From Actinoplanes lutulentus (GTDB lineage Bacteria; Actinomycetota; Actinomycetes; Mycobacteriales; Micromonosporaceae), in NCBI RefSeq assembly GCF_003259845.1, contig NZ_QLMJ01000001.1, positions 62,001 through 126,000 on the forward strand: 64,000 bases of DNA, written 5' to 3'. The notes beneath the pieces were generated by a model, which saw only the letters and a program-made list of their open reading frames with translations, made no database searches and was not told the DNA's origin. The translations under genes and the position numbers were made by a program. Positions 22,401-32,638 of the stretch are shown here, in pieces. The number at the start of each line of letters is the position of its first letter. Within the stretch, counting starts at the first letter, position 1.

Positions 22401-23409
22401 CACCCGGCTGGAGCTGCGACTCGGCGACCCGGTCGACTCGACGGTCGACCTGCGGCTGGCGGCCACCGTGCCGCAGATCCCCGGCCGCGGCCTGACGTCC
22501 GACAAGCTGCATTTCCTCGGCGCGTTGCCGCGCATCGACGGCGTCGAGGACCCGGACTCGGCAGCCGACGGCGCCCGCGATCTGGCCACCTCGGTCGCCG
22601 ATTTCTGGCCGGGCGAGCCGGCGCCGCCGGTGCGTACGCTGCCGGCCGTGCTCGACGCCGGGATCCTGCCGGCGCCGGAAGGTGATTTCCGGGTGCCGTT
22701 CGGCCTCGACGAGGAACGTATGTCGCCGGTGTGGCATCACTTCGGTGAAGTGCCGCACCTGACCGTGCTCGGTGATGTGGAGAGCGGCAAGTCGAACCTG
22801 CTGCGTCACCTGATCCGTTCCATCTGTGCCCGGTTCGCTCCCGGTGAAGCCCGCATCCTGCTCGTCGACTACCGCCGGACGCTGTTCGACGCGATTCCGG
22901 ACGCCTACCGGCTCGGCTACTCGGTGTCGGCGGAGTCGACCCGGGCCACGGTCGCCGACGCCCTGGCCGGTCTACGGCCTCGGGTGCCGGGCGCGGACAT
23001 CAGCCCTGAGCAGCTGCGCCGCCGCGACTGGTGGACCGGTCCACGGTTGTTCGTACTGGTCGACGACTACGAGATGCTCTCCGGCATGGACAGTCCGCTG
23101 CAAGCCCTGGTGCCGATGCTGCAGCACGGCGCCGACATCGGCTTTCACCTGGTGTTGACCCGCGGCGCGTCGAACCTGTCCCGGATGTCGATGGACCCGT
23201 TGATCCGGCGGCTGCAGGAAACCAACAGTCCGGACGTGGCGCTGTCCTGCCCGCCGACGGAAGGTCCGCTGCTCGGCGGCGCCAAGCCGCGGCACCTGCC
23301 GCCGGGGCGGGCTCTGCTGTGCAGCCGCCGCGGGCATCGGCTGATTCAGACCGCGTGGTCCGATCCTGCCGTCGTCACCGTCGACGCCGCCGCACCGACC
23401 GGACGGTGA
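19411..23409 (+). CDS. eccC: EccC, FtsK/SpoIIIE-type type VII secretion ATPase (fused EccCa-EccCb)
   Basis: ATG at 19411 with GAGAGAGG upstream gives 1332 residues; the longer open frame upstream is antisense to eccD and is not used. Two membrane helices lie at about 38-90. Three FtsK/SpoIIIE ATPase domains follow, with Walker A at GATGSGKS (482-489), GGPQSGKS (838-845) and GDVESGKS (1121-1128). Walker B is complete in domain 1 (FIVVDEF) but altered in domain 2 (LVVDGW) and domain 3 (VLVDDY). In the known family domain 1 is the active motor and the later domains bind substrate signals. The gene is divergent from eccD and its end overlaps mycP convergently by 35 nt. Confidence 0.97.
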   Translation: MATAIFKRPARRSGPEAPSGELSLQEPPELAEQQSNAMRTMLMVLPMALMGGVMALMFTTGSSRGGSMNLMMSGLMVVAMGAMMLGQLGGGGDRKQRAGAERRDYLRHLAQNRRRARQYVDQQREAALWRDPDPRALWTLAMTSRRWERRPSHPDFLEVRVGTGEQRLAVRIAPLQTKPIEDLEPLSAKSLRRFIRAYSTVQDLPVALFLPGFAEIRVGGDPSHARALVRTLIAQLVTLHAPEEVTLALCVGTSGADAWEWAKWLPHLQHAAEQDAAGQVRLVADGIDGIERMLGDDFLERPRYERDARVTRDEPYVVVIRDGGRLPNGARFTSGGYRNTLLIDLDTPTPSLDKEVLTLHVDAERLEMIRLDRVGSPVHTLLAAPDFLGEPAATALARLLSPYRLALTTEPDREALTTDFDLPSLLGIADPRALNLGELWSARPAAQRLRVPIGVDRHGTPIELDLKESALGGSGPHGMLIGATGSGKSELLRTLVVALATTHSSETLNFVLVDFKGGATFLGLDELPHTSAVITNLADEAALVGRMRDALQGELVRRQELLRAVGGYSSVLDYEKARSGGVALDPLPTLFIVVDEFSELLATHRDFIDLFVMIGRLGRSLGVHLLLASQRVDDGRIGQLESHLSYRIGLRTFSALESRSVIGVPDAYELPSAPGNGYLRTDVSTLVRFKAAYVSGSYRPRAARVRQEIVQRQVVPYLLEHVPHRHADPLPAEPDAKAAPDDAAEQSASVMSVMVTQLAGQGPPAHQVWLPPLAAPPTLDQLLPALEPDSRRGLVAARWPGNGRLVAPVGYVDRPAEQARELLVVDLSGVGGHLGIAGGPQSGKSTLLRSVIAALALTHSPAEVQFYCLDFGGGTLASIAGLPHVGSVAGRLDEDRVRRTVAEITALIARRERVFADRGIDSMATYRRQRAAGEIIDDPYGDVFLVVDGWFTLRQEFEAVDAAVRQITARGLNFGVHLLLTASRWSEVHHGMRDQVGTRLELRLGDPVDSTVDLRLAATVPQIPGRGLTSDKLHFLGALPRIDGVEDPDSAADGARDLATSVADFWPGEPAPPVRTLPAVLDAGILPAPEGDFRVPFGLDEERMSPVWHHFGEVPHLTVLGDVESGKSNLLRHLIRSICARFAPGEARILLVDYRRTLFDAIPDAYRLGYSVSAESTRATVADALAGLRPRVPGADISPEQLRRRDWWTGPRLFVLVDDYEMLSGMDSPLQALVPMLQHGADIGFHLVLTRGASNLSRMSMDPLIRRLQETNSPDVALSCPPTEGPLLGGAKPRHLPPGRALLCSRRGHRLIQTAWSDPAVVTVDAAAPTGR

Positions 23410-24556
23410 CGATCAGGGCGGCGAGCACGACGCCGCCCAGCAGCAGCACCGACCCGGCGATACCGGCGGCCCGGACCGCCGGGTCGCCGGGCGACGGCAT
23501 CGGCATGGTCACGGCGCCGCCCCGCGGCGGCGCGGCGGGGGGGCGCGGGCTGGTCAGTGCGGCCACCGCGGCGTACGCGTCGAGTGTTGCCGGACCCGTG
23601 GTACCGGCCGCCGGCGCCTCAGCGGTCGACAGCAGACGTTCGTGGACCTGCGCCCACCGCAAGCCGGGATGGTAGGAGCGGACCAGGGCCGCCGTACCGG
23701 CCACGTAGGCGGCGGCCACGGCCGGGCCGCCGACCCGGTAGTGGCCGTCCCCCGTGGGTCCGATGCTGTAGGCGCCCGCGGCGGGTGCAATCAGGTCGAC
23801 CTGCTGCCCGCTCAGGTCGGCGCCTGCTTCGGACACCGACAACACCAGCGGGTACGCCGCGGGGTAGGACACCGGCGGCGTCTGACCGGCTGTCACACTC
23901 TGCTGGCCGGCAATGGTGGCGGCCGCGACAATCAGGCTGTTCGCGGCGGTAGCCCGGATCACCGCATCGCGCAGTGCAGGCGAGTCCTCGGCGACGCCGG
24001 ACCCGACCAGGATCACCGACGCCCGCTGGTCCACCGCGAAACCGATGCCGGCGGCCAGCGCCTGTGGTTGCAGCCGCCCAGCGGCGTCGACGACCCGGAC
24101 CGGCAGGATCGTGGCCTCCGGCGCCATTCCGGCCAGTGCGGTACCGGCGATCGGGCGGGCCGCGACGATCCCGGCGAGCGCGGTGCCGCGCCCGAGGCAG
24201 TCATCGCGGGCCGGCCCGCCGCCCACCACGTCACCGCCCGGCCAAACCGCGCCGGCCAGCGCGGGCGCCTTGTCGCTGACCCCGGTGTCGATGACCGCGA
24301 CGACGACACCGCGTCCCCTGGTCAGCGACGACACCAGATCCGGCGCCATTCGTGCCTGCGGCGCCGACATCGCGGCCACCACCACCGAAGACGCTTCCAC
24401 GCAAGAACCGCTACCGGGCACCGGCAGCGCCGGTGGTTCCTGCGTCGCGCTCACCGGCGCCGCGATCGGCAGACCCGCCAGGGCCAGCGCCAGTGTCCCG
24501 GCCGTCCAACTCCACCTCATGGCCTGGACTACGTACGCCGATAGGCGCCTGTTCAC
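23375..24556 (-). CDS. mycP: MycP-like mycosin, predicted catalytically inactive subtilisin-fold protein
   Basis: A 393-residue protein from a GTG at 24556 (ATG at 24520 also possible; neither has a clear ribosome site). A signal peptide ends near residue 37, a subtilase domain spans about 65-330, then a Pro-rich stretch, a membrane helix (about 357-383) and a basic tail: the mycosin layout. Of the catalytic triad only Asp90 (VIDTG) is intact. The His position is Arg123 in LGRGTALAGI, and the Ser position is Ala279 in GGPAVAAAYVAG. The oxyanion Asn motif is also changed (AAATIAG). In ESX systems MycP stabilises the membrane complex independently of protease activity, so a structural role is plausible. 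Confidence 0.9.
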   Translation of the reverse strand: MNRRLSAYVVQAMRWSWTAGTLALALAGLPIAAPVSATQEPPALPVPGSGSCVEASSVVVAAMSAPQARMAPDLVSSLTRGRGVVVAVIDTGVSDKAPALAGAVWPGGDVVGGGPARDDCLGRGTALAGIVAARPIAGTALAGMAPEATILPVRVVDAAGRLQPQALAAGIGFAVDQRASVILVGSGVAEDSPALRDAVIRATAANSLIVAAATIAGQQSVTAGQTPPVSYPAAYPLVLSVSEAGADLSGQQVDLIAPAAGAYSIGPTGDGHYRVGGPAVAAAYVAGTAALVRSYHPGLRWAQVHERLLSTAEAPAAGTTGPATLDAYAAVAALTSPRPPAAPPRGGAVTMPMPSPGDPAVRAAGIAGSVLLLGGVVLAALIVTVRSVRRRRR

Positions 24557-24584
24557 ACTTGCGGACGCCGGATCGACAGGCAGG

Positions 24585-25508
24585 TCAGCCCTTACGCCAC
24601 TTCTGGTTACCGGTGCCGACGCAATCCCACAGCTCGAGCGGCCCGCCGTTGTCGGTGCGCACGTCTTTGACCGTCACGCATTTGTCCGCGGTCGGGTTCA
24701 CGAGGTCACCGGCCGCGTTCAGGGTGAAACGCTGCGCCCAGCCGCCGTTGCAGCGGGCGATCTGGATGGCGGTGCCGTTGTCCCGCGATGCCAGGGCGAT
24801 GTCCATGCACATGCCCTGTGACCGGAGGGTCCCGTCTGATTTGAACACCCACAGCTGCCACGCGGCACCGGTGCAGTCCCAGATCTGCAGTCGTGTTCCG
24901 TCCGCGCTGCTGCGGCCGGTGACGTCGATACAGCGGCCGCTGGCGGAGCCGCGGATGAGCTTGCCGGTGACCGTCGCGGGTTTGGTTGTGGTGGTCGTGG
25001 CGGGCTTGGTGGTGGTGGCCGGCTTGGTCGTAGTGGCCGGCCGGTCAGCGGCCGGCGTGGCCGGCTTGCTCGACGCCGCGGGCGGGTTCTGCGCCGATGG
25101 TTTCGTCCCCGGCGCTGACGGTTTCGCCGACGACCGCGCCGGATTCGGCTGCTGCGCCTTGGGCGGCGGCGCCGCGGCCGACGGCGACTTCTGCGGGCTG
25201 CCGTCCGAGCCGTCCACCTGCTCGCTTACCCCGGAAGGCGCGTTCGCCACGGCCGGCCCGATCGCCACGGGCGGCGGTCCTGGGACACCGCCGACGACGC
25301 TGGGGACGTCGACAGTGTCCCAGAAGGGCTGCGCGATCCCCGGCACGGCCCGCACCATCGGCGCAGGCGTGACAGCAGAGTTCTGCGCGGCCTCAGGCAT
25401 GCGCTGATCGCCGGTGACACTGCCGGTCGCGGCCACGGCCACCGCCAGGCCGCTTACTGCGACACCGACGAGCAACAATCTCAGCTGGCGGACTTCGACT
25501 GATCTCAC
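24585..25508 (-). CDS. Secreted ricin-type beta-trefoil lectin domain protein
   Basis: A 307-residue protein from a GTG start. The N-terminal hydrophobic segment (LRLLLVGVAVSGLAVAVAAT) is a signal peptide or anchor. A long Pro/Ala/Ser/Lys-rich linker with TTTKPAT repeats follows (to about 180), then a single ricin-B domain. QxW-type motifs are seen at AAWQLWVF, GGWAQRFTL and GNQKWRKG, with paired Cys in each lobe. Such domains bind galactose- or xylose-type glycans at the cell surface or outside. No catalytic domain is attached. It lies 28 nt after the mycP start on the same strand, so it may share ESX-locus expression, although its signal suggests Sec export. Confidence 0.9.
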   Translation of the reverse strand: MRSVEVRQLRLLLVGVAVSGLAVAVAATGSVTGDQRMPEAAQNSAVTPAPMVRAVPGIAQPFWDTVDVPSVVGGVPGPPPVAIGPAVANAPSGVSEQVDGSDGSPQKSPSAAAPPPKAQQPNPARSSAKPSAPGTKPSAQNPPAASSKPATPAADRPATTTKPATTTKPATTTTTKPATVTGKLIRGSASGRCIDVTGRSSADGTRLQIWDCTGAAWQLWVFKSDGTLRSQGMCMDIALASRDNGTAIQIARCNGGWAQRFTLNAAGDLVNPTADKCVTVKDVRTDNGGPLELWDCVGTGNQKWRKG

Positions 25509-25577
25509 GCGGGAACGCTAGAGGCCGCGCATCGACGTGACATCGACAGCGCGTAGGCGCAGAGCTGACCGGCCCGG

Positions 25578-26333
25578 TCAGCGCACCGGCGATCCGGCCG
25601 CCACGAGCGCGTCGCTGATCACTTGGCGGGCGGCGTCACGCAGTTCCGCCGTACCCGGGAAATCCGCTGGCAGAAGCGGCGGCAGCACCTCGACCAGGAT
25701 GTCGGCGCGCTCGCGCATCACCAGACCCTGCGCAGGCAGCGCCTGGCGGGTGCCGTGTACCGCGATCGGGATGATCGGAACATTGTGCCGGATCGCCAGT
25801 TCGAAGGCGCCGTCCTTGAACGGCAGCAGTGACCCGTCGCGGGTACGGGTGCCCTCGGGGAACATTGCCAGCTGCGAACCGGCATCCAGTAGCCGGTCGC
25901 AGTGCTCCTTCATCAGACGCACCGACTCGCTGTCACCGCGCTTGACCGCAACGCAGTCGCTGAGCCGCATGTACCAGCCCACCACTGGCGTCTTGAACAG
26001 TTCCTGCTTGGACACCCATTTGATCGGCCGGTACAGCGTCTGAAGGGCCAGGATGTCGATCATCGAGGCGTGGTTGGCGACCAGGATCGCGCCACCGTGC
26101 CAAGGCAGCCGGTCGCGGCCTCGCACCCGCAACCGCCACAGCGGGTTGACCCAGAGGTAGATGCTCCCCCACGCCGCCGCGTACATGTGCAGCACCACTC
26201 GCCGCCGGTCGAACGGAAAGGTCACCAGCCGGATCAGCGCAACCCCGCCGATGAACACCAGCGAGGACACTGCGAAGAAGGCCCAGAATGCCACGGAGAG
26301 CACTCTCGCCATGCCGACCGGTCGCTCGCCCAC
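25578..26333 (-). CDS. plsC: 1-acyl-sn-glycerol-3-phosphate acyltransferase (PlsC family)
   Basis: A 251-residue protein. The GTG at 26333 has GAGG upstream. An N-terminal membrane helix (about 8-35) is followed by the acyltransferase motifs NHASMID (the N-H-x4-D catalytic motif) and FPEGTRTRDG (phosphate binding). Later blocks NVPIIPIAVHGT also fit. The family converts lysophosphatidic acid to phosphatidic acid at the inner face of the membrane. It stands 69 nt after the lectin start and 85 nt before the CapA-like gene, so operon membership is uncertain. An exact acceptor cannot be read from the sequence. Confidence 0.93.
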   Translation of the reverse strand: MGERPVGMARVLSVAFWAFFAVSSLVFIGGVALIRLVTFPFDRRRVVLHMYAAAWGSIYLWVNPLWRLRVRGRDRLPWHGGAILVANHASMIDILALQTLYRPIKWVSKQELFKTPVVGWYMRLSDCVAVKRGDSESVRLMKEHCDRLLDAGSQLAMFPEGTRTRDGSLLPFKDGAFELAIRHNVPIIPIAVHGTRQALPAQGLVMRERADILVEVLPPLLPADFPGTAELRDAARQVISDALVAAGSPVR

Positions 26334-26418
26334 ATTGCCTCATCACGTCGTCCGCAGCCGGTGAACCCCGGCACTGACCATTAGCGGTCGCGAAGGTCAA
26401 CGCGGGAACGACAGCACA

Positions 26419-28212
26419 TCAACGCCTGAGTTGCGCACACGTGCTCAGCTGCGAGTAGTTCTCCCTGGCGAGGTCAGCACGCCATCCGGTGAGCAGCCGG
26501 GGCCGGCCGGATTCCGAGGTGAGCACTGGAGCGAGTTCGGACCGGACGACGGTGCGCCCGCGTACGGTCAGGGTCAGGACGCCGGAGCGGGCACTGAACG
26601 GTGGGTAGAGTCCCGAGCTGTACCACAGCAGGTTGCCCAGGCCGTAGGCGACGAACGTGTCGTCGAGGTGCCCAGCACCTTGCAGGACGTGGGCGTGGGC
26701 GCCCACCACGATGTCGGCGCCGGCGTCGGCCATCCGCTGGGCGAAGGTCTGCTGCTCGCGAGACGGGCACGGGTCGCCCTCGACGCCCCAGTGCGGCATA
26801 ACCACGACGAGGTCGCTGTCCGCGCGGGCCGCCGCGACCGCTCGCGCGGCCCGGTCGAGGTCGAAGGCCATGGCGATGCCGGCCCGCAACGGTCCGGCAG
26901 CCCAGGTGTCCGCCAGTTCGGCGACCTGGCTGAAGCCGAACACGGCGATGCGGACACCGTGGACTTGGGTACGCCAGGGCCGCAACGCTTCGTCGATTGC
27001 CTGGCCTGCCCCGAACACGCCGACCCGGGCGGCTCGGACGTTGGTGATCGTGTCGGTGAGCCCGGCCCGGCCGTGGTCCATCGAGTGGTTGTTGGCCAGG
27101 CTGACCGCGTCGATCCCGGCCGCATGCAACGCTTCGGCGGCTGGCGGGTCGGCGCGGAACGCGTACCGTTTGGGCTGTGGATCGTCGCGGAGGGTGACCG
27201 GCGTCTCGAGATTGACCACCGCCAGATCCGCTGCCTTGAGCAGCGGCCCAGCCTGCCCGAATACCGATCCGTGGTTGCTGAGCAGGTTCCGTATCCGGCC
27301 CTCGAAATGCACGTCGCCGCCGAACGCGAGCACCACGTCGGGTGCCGGGTCCGGCGATCGTGGGGCGCAGCCCGCGGAAGTCGTGAACAGCACCGTGGCC
27401 AGCGCGATCCGCCACCAGCGGCGCGACAGCCGCCGAGCGACCATGCCGGCTACCACGATCGCTGCGGTGAGCAGAATCGGTTCGGCAACGGCGACGGCCA
27501 GCTGAGCCGGCCCGTCGAGGGTGGAGAGCCGTCTTACCAGGACTGCGCCGCTGGCAGCGGTGACCGGCACCAGAGCAGCGGCGATCGGGGCAGCCGCGTC
27601 ACCGATGCGCGCCAGAGCTCGCGTCATCGCCGGCGCCGGCTTCGTGGCGAGCGTTTCGAACCGATAGCCCAGCACCCAGCCGATCAGGAAGAACAACAGA
27701 TGCCTGGTGAGTACGGCTGCCGAGGCCAGCTCCGGCAGCCGGGCGGCGGTCGCGGCTCCCAGCACCGCCACAGTGGCGCCACCGCCGAGGACCAGCCACG
27801 CCGGCGGCCGGCGGACAAACCTGGCGACCAGCGGGAACAGGGCGAGCGAATAGGCCAGGGCCAACCCTGCGTCCGGCAGCACCACGAACCGGATCAGCTC
27901 GGCCAGGTCCCGGACCGGTGTGAGCCCGTACACCGGCCCGTATCGCCACAGGACGGCCAAGGTGGCGGCCACGGACACGCCGTACCAGCCGGGATGCGGC
28001 ACCACCCGGGCACCGAAGCCGACAGCGACGAAGAACAGCGGCGCGCCCAGGATCGCGGCGAGCTGCGCCGTATGCCACCAGAAGGCCGGCACCGCAGCGG
28101 TCATATCCCATTCGACCTGCGCATAGTGCTCCTGCACCACCGTAGCGAGAACAATCAGCAACAACCCGGATCCGGTGGCCACCGCCGGCCACCGTGGAGC
28201 AGCATCCGTCAC
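26419..28212 (-). CDS. CapA-family metallophosphatase-like protein with N-terminal membrane domain
   Basis: From GTG at 28212, which overlaps the racemase stop as GTGA, the protein has 597 residues. The first 300 residues contain about eight hydrophobic helices resembling a membrane acyltransferase-type domain. The C-terminal half is a PGA_cap/CapA domain (VVLAFGGDVHFEGRI; VVNLETPVT; SLANNHSMDHG; VVMPHWGVEG; IVVGAHAHVLQG), related to calcineurin-like phosphoesterases. CapA proteins act in poly-gamma-glutamate synthesis or anchoring, but many actinobacterial members have unknown cell-envelope roles. It is the last gene of a four-gene overlapping operon for D-amino-acid/peptidoglycan functions. 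No capB or capC is present. Confidence 0.88.
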   Translation of the reverse strand: MTDAAPRWPAVATGSGLLLIVLATVVQEHYAQVEWDMTAAVPAFWWHTAQLAAILGAPLFFVAVGFGARVVPHPGWYGVSVAATLAVLWRYGPVYGLTPVRDLAELIRFVVLPDAGLALAYSLALFPLVARFVRRPPAWLVLGGGATVAVLGAATAARLPELASAAVLTRHLLFFLIGWVLGYRFETLATKPAPAMTRALARIGDAAAPIAAALVPVTAASGAVLVRRLSTLDGPAQLAVAVAEPILLTAAIVVAGMVARRLSRRWWRIALATVLFTTSAGCAPRSPDPAPDVVLAFGGDVHFEGRIRNLLSNHGSVFGQAGPLLKAADLAVVNLETPVTLRDDPQPKRYAFRADPPAAEALHAAGIDAVSLANNHSMDHGRAGLTDTITNVRAARVGVFGAGQAIDEALRPWRTQVHGVRIAVFGFSQVAELADTWAAGPLRAGIAMAFDLDRAARAVAAARADSDLVVVMPHWGVEGDPCPSREQQTFAQRMADAGADIVVGAHAHVLQGAGHLDDTFVAYGLGNLLWYSSGLYPPFSARSGVLTLTVRGRTVVRSELAPVLTSESGRPRLLTGWRADLARENYSQLSTCAQLRR

Positions 28213-29320
28213 CGCACCGGCCCGTACCGTCGGGGGATCCGGGCACCGATACCGGTCAGGATGTCGTTCGGATTCGTGCCGGCCCACTGCGCCCACTCGG
28301 CCGCAGTAGGTTCGCCGTCGGTGCCCGGGCCCAGCATGACCGCGATGTCACCGGGACGGACCCGCAGGTCACCGACGTCGATGACGATCTGGTCCATCGA
28401 GACCCGGCCGACGACCGGGCAGCGGACACCGTGGATCGCGACGTGCGCGCGGCCGGTCGACTGCCGCGGCACGCCGTCGGCGAACCCCAGCGGTACGAGC
28501 GCGAGGGTCGTCTCGCGGCTGGTGACGTGATCCGGGCCGTACGAAACACCGGTGCCGGCCGGAACCCGCTTGGTGAGCAGGACCTGAGCGCGCACGGTCA
28601 TCGCCGGGCGAAGCCCGAACGTGCGGCCCGGGACCGGTTCGATGCCGTACAGCGCCAGACCGGCCCGGACAAGGTCGAATCGGGTCTGCGGCAGCTGCAG
28701 CGTGGCCGCGGAGTTCGCCAGGTGGGTGATCGTCGGGTCGAGGCGGGCGGTGACCGCCGCCTGGCGGGCCGCCTCGAACGCCCGCAGCTGCCGCCGCAGC
28801 CCGGCATCGCCGGGAGTCTCCGCGTTCGCCAGATGTGACCAGAGGCCCCGGATCCGGATCAGCCCGGCGAGTTCGAATTTGCGGGCCCAGGCCATCAGCT
28901 GCGGCCATTCCTCGGCGACCGCTCCCCCACGCGACATCCCGGTGTCGGCCTTGAGGTGTACCTGGGCGACCACGTTGGTTCGGTCGGCGGCCTCGGCAAC
29001 GGCTTCCAGCGCCGGCAGCGAGCCGACCGACACGTCGACGCCCGCGTGCAGCAGGTCATCGAAAGTCTCGGTCGGCGGATACATCCAGATCAGCATCGGT
29101 GCGGTCAGCCCGGCCGCCCGTAACGCCGTCGCCTCGGCCGGGGACGTCACCCCGAGCCAGGTCGCGCCGTGATCCAGCGCGGTCCTGGCCACCGCAGCCG
29201 CGCCGTGACCGAATCCGTCGGCTTTGACGACGGCCATCACGGCCGCGGTGCCGGCCGCCCGGGCGAGCAGGACGGTGTTGTGCGCGACCGCGTCGAGATC
29301 GACGAATGCCTCGGCCATGT

Positions 29321-29324
<4 letters not shown>
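28209..29324 (-). CDS. alr: Alanine/serine racemase, PLP-dependent (VanT C-terminal-type)
   Basis: From ATG at 29324, overlapping the acyltransferase stop as ATGA, the protein has 371 residues. The PLP lysine is Lys34 in AVVKADGFGHGA. The TIM-barrel blocks and the C-terminal beta domain with the second catalytic base Tyr (GVSYGPDHVT) and SMDQIVIDVG are present. The reaction is L-Ala to D-Ala (or L-Ser to D-Ser), providing D-amino acids for peptidoglycan. Immediately upstream is a membrane acyltransferase-3 protein, so the pair has the same domains, in the same order, as VanT, the membrane serine racemase of vancomycin resistance. Substrate preference cannot be decided here. Confidence 0.93.
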
Positions 29325-30453
<1,129 letters not shown>

Positions 30454-30457
<4 letters not shown>

Positions 30458-31536
30458 GACCGCGCCAGGTCCGCCGGAACGTGCAAGGCCGTCCGCAGCA
30501 AAAGATCAAGCAGATCAGGGTACGAGGTACCGGCCGCCTGCCACATCCGCGGAAACTGTGACATCGCGGTGAGGCCGGGCATCGTGTTGACCTCGTTGAC
30601 CGTCGGCACCATCCGGCCGTCGATCACGGGCAGGAAGAAGTCCACCCGGAGCAGCCCGGCGCAACCGAGCGCCCGGAACACCCGCAGCGCGGTCAGTTCC
30701 AGCGCCTCGGTCGTCGCCGCGTCGAGGTCGGCGGGGATGGTGAACGTGGTCCCCTGCCCTTCGCGGTATTTCGCCTCGTAGTCGAAGAACGCGCGCTGCG
30801 ACCCGACGCCGATCTCCAGCGTGGGACCGGCCTCGATCACACCGCCTGGCTGCTCGAGCACGCCGACGTCGACCTCCCGGCCAGGAACGGCAGCCTCGAC
30901 GAGAACCTTCGTGTCGGTTCTGCGGGCCTCGGCCACGGCAGCGTCAAGCTCGACCCAGTCGCGAACCACCGAGACACCGATGCTCGACCCGCCACGGGCG
31001 GGTTTGACGAACACCGGCAGGCCGAGCCGAACCCGGTCGGTCTCGGTGACGATGTCGCCGACATGACGCAGCACCACACCGTCCGCGACCGCGATGCCCT
31101 CGGCGGCCAGGATCTTCTTGGTGAACTCCTTGTCCATCGAGGTCGCGCTCGCCAGCACCCCGCTACCCACGTACGGGATACCGGCGAACTCCAGCACGCT
31201 CTGCAGGGTGCCGTCCTCGCCATACGGTCCGTGCAGGCACGGCAGCACGACATCGACCTCACGCAGAGCCGTCAGCGCCGCGAACATGCTCTCGATCGGC
31301 GTCGCCGTCTGGTGCGGGTCCTCCGGGGTCATCGTGTGCAGGGCGTCGACATCGACCTGCTGTCCCGGCCGGTCGGTGCCCACCAGCCAGATCCCATCAA
31401 TGGTGATCCGGATCGGAACAACCGTGTATCGAGTGCGGTCAAGGAACCGCAGCACGCTGGCCGCCGACTTGCACGACACGTCGTGCTCAGCGCTGCGCCC
31501 GCCGAAAATCACCGCGACTGTCACCGCAGAGGTCAT
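30454..31536 (-). CDS. ddl: D-alanine--D-alanine-type ligase (ATP-grasp)
   Basis: A 360-residue protein from ATG at 31536; in-frame codons upstream are not needed. Ddl blocks are all present: FGGRSAEHDVS with Glu17 for the first D-Ala site, HGPYGEDGTLQ, FVKPARGGSSIGV for ATP, an omega-loop segment FFDYEAKY that keeps the Lys-Tyr pair, and the metal-binding VNEVNTMPG. The Tyr in the omega loop is typical of D-Ala-D-Ala and D-Ala-D-Ser (VanC-like) enzymes, not of D-lactate ligases. It begins a four-gene operon with acyltransferase, racemase and CapA-like genes. The preceding 217 bp should contain the promoter. Whether this is the housekeeping or an accessory ligase is not decidable. Confidence 0.93.
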
Positions 31537-31753
31537 GAAGGTTTCCGCATTCCGTGGGCCAGCCGTGTGCTGCTCCACCGTCAGCCAGACACGACGAGGC
31601 ACCGTCGCCGGTGCGCTCTGGGCACGGATTGTGCGGTGATCCACTGCTCACCGGGAAGACCACTTCCTGCTCAGTTTCCGCGGATCGGGAACCTCTCCAC
31701 GCGTCAGCGTGAGGAATGAGGAGAACGGGCCACCCATTCCGCACTCAAGATCA

Positions 31754-32446
31754 CTACGCGTCAAGCAGGGCAATGATCGCGAATGCCCCAGCCGTGACCA
31801 GCGTGCTGGCCGCAACGGCTGCCGCAGCAGCTCGACGCGGACCGTCAGCAAGCCAGCCGGCTGCCGCGATCGCGAGACCCCATGGCAGCGACCACGTCAA
31901 TGCCGCCTGCCCCAGGGCTGTCACCTGCCATGAGTCGACGACTCCAACCCAGAGGATCGGCGCCAGGACTGCGATCGTTGCGCCGGTGATGAGCCATCCC
32001 CATCGGGGGCGAGACCCCGCAACTGCAGGCATCAGCAGAGACACGGCGGCACAGCACGCGACGGTCATGGCAACGATCAGCACGGCGGTCAGCGGGAGCA
32101 CCACGGCCAGGTGCCGAGTCGGCAGCCCCGTCGCGCCGCCGATGTTGAACCAGTCCCGCGAAGCGGCGACACCGCCACCCACCAGCTGAGATGCGCAGAC
32201 CGCGGCCACCACGGCGGCGCGGCGACCGTGGTGGGGCCGGACAAGAAGAACCAGGCCGGCAACTCCCACCCCGGCCAACAGCGGCCAGAGCGCAGGGATG
32301 GTGTCCCAGCCGAACCGATCGGTGTACTTCACCACCCGCCGCACCGACCACCCCGCAGCGCCCGTCGCCGCCGCCGCGCTCATCAGGACCACGGCACCGA
32401 CTACTGCGGCGTGCTGCGGCCGAACGACCACATCGTCTCGCGTCAT
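31754..32446 (-). CDS. Hypothetical multi-spanning membrane protein
   Basis: From ATG at 32446 the protein has 230 residues; the upstream extension of the open frame is Arg-rich and unlikely. Six hydrophobic segments alternate with short loops (for example AVVGAVVLMSAAAATGAAGW, VAGLVLLV, LTAVLIVAMTVACCAAVSLL, WGLAIAAAGWLAD). No catalytic motif is seen. It lies upstream of the ligase operon on the same strand with a 217-bp gap. Function unknown. Confidence 0.7.
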   Translation of the reverse strand: MTRDDVVVRPQHAAVVGAVVLMSAAAATGAAGWSVRRVVKYTDRFGWDTIPALWPLLAGVGVAGLVLLVRPHHGRRAAVVAAVCASQLVGGGVAASRDWFNIGGATGLPTRHLAVVLPLTAVLIVAMTVACCAAVSLLMPAVAGSRPRWGWLITGATIAVLAPILWVGVVDSWQVTALGQAALTWSLPWGLAIAAAGWLADGPRRAAAAAVAASTLVTAGAFAIIALLDA

Positions 32447-32638
32447 ACCCGGACAACGGCGACGCCCACTGCGAGGATCCTGCCGCCCGGCCTGACTTCC
32501 CGGGCGAATCCTGCCTATCACCGAACGCCGCGCCGACCGGCTCTCCCGCGGGGTCCGGACCCGGATCGCGGGCGTCATCGCTCGGGAGCAGCTGCGCTCC
32601 CGCAGATTGCCGTCGCCCAGGCGGCGTGGGCACCGATA

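Noticed and set aside
26419..28212. Poly-gamma-glutamate capsule operon
   Set aside because: Only a CapA-like domain is present; no CapB ligase or CapC is encoded and the neighbours are peptidoglycan D-amino-acid genes.
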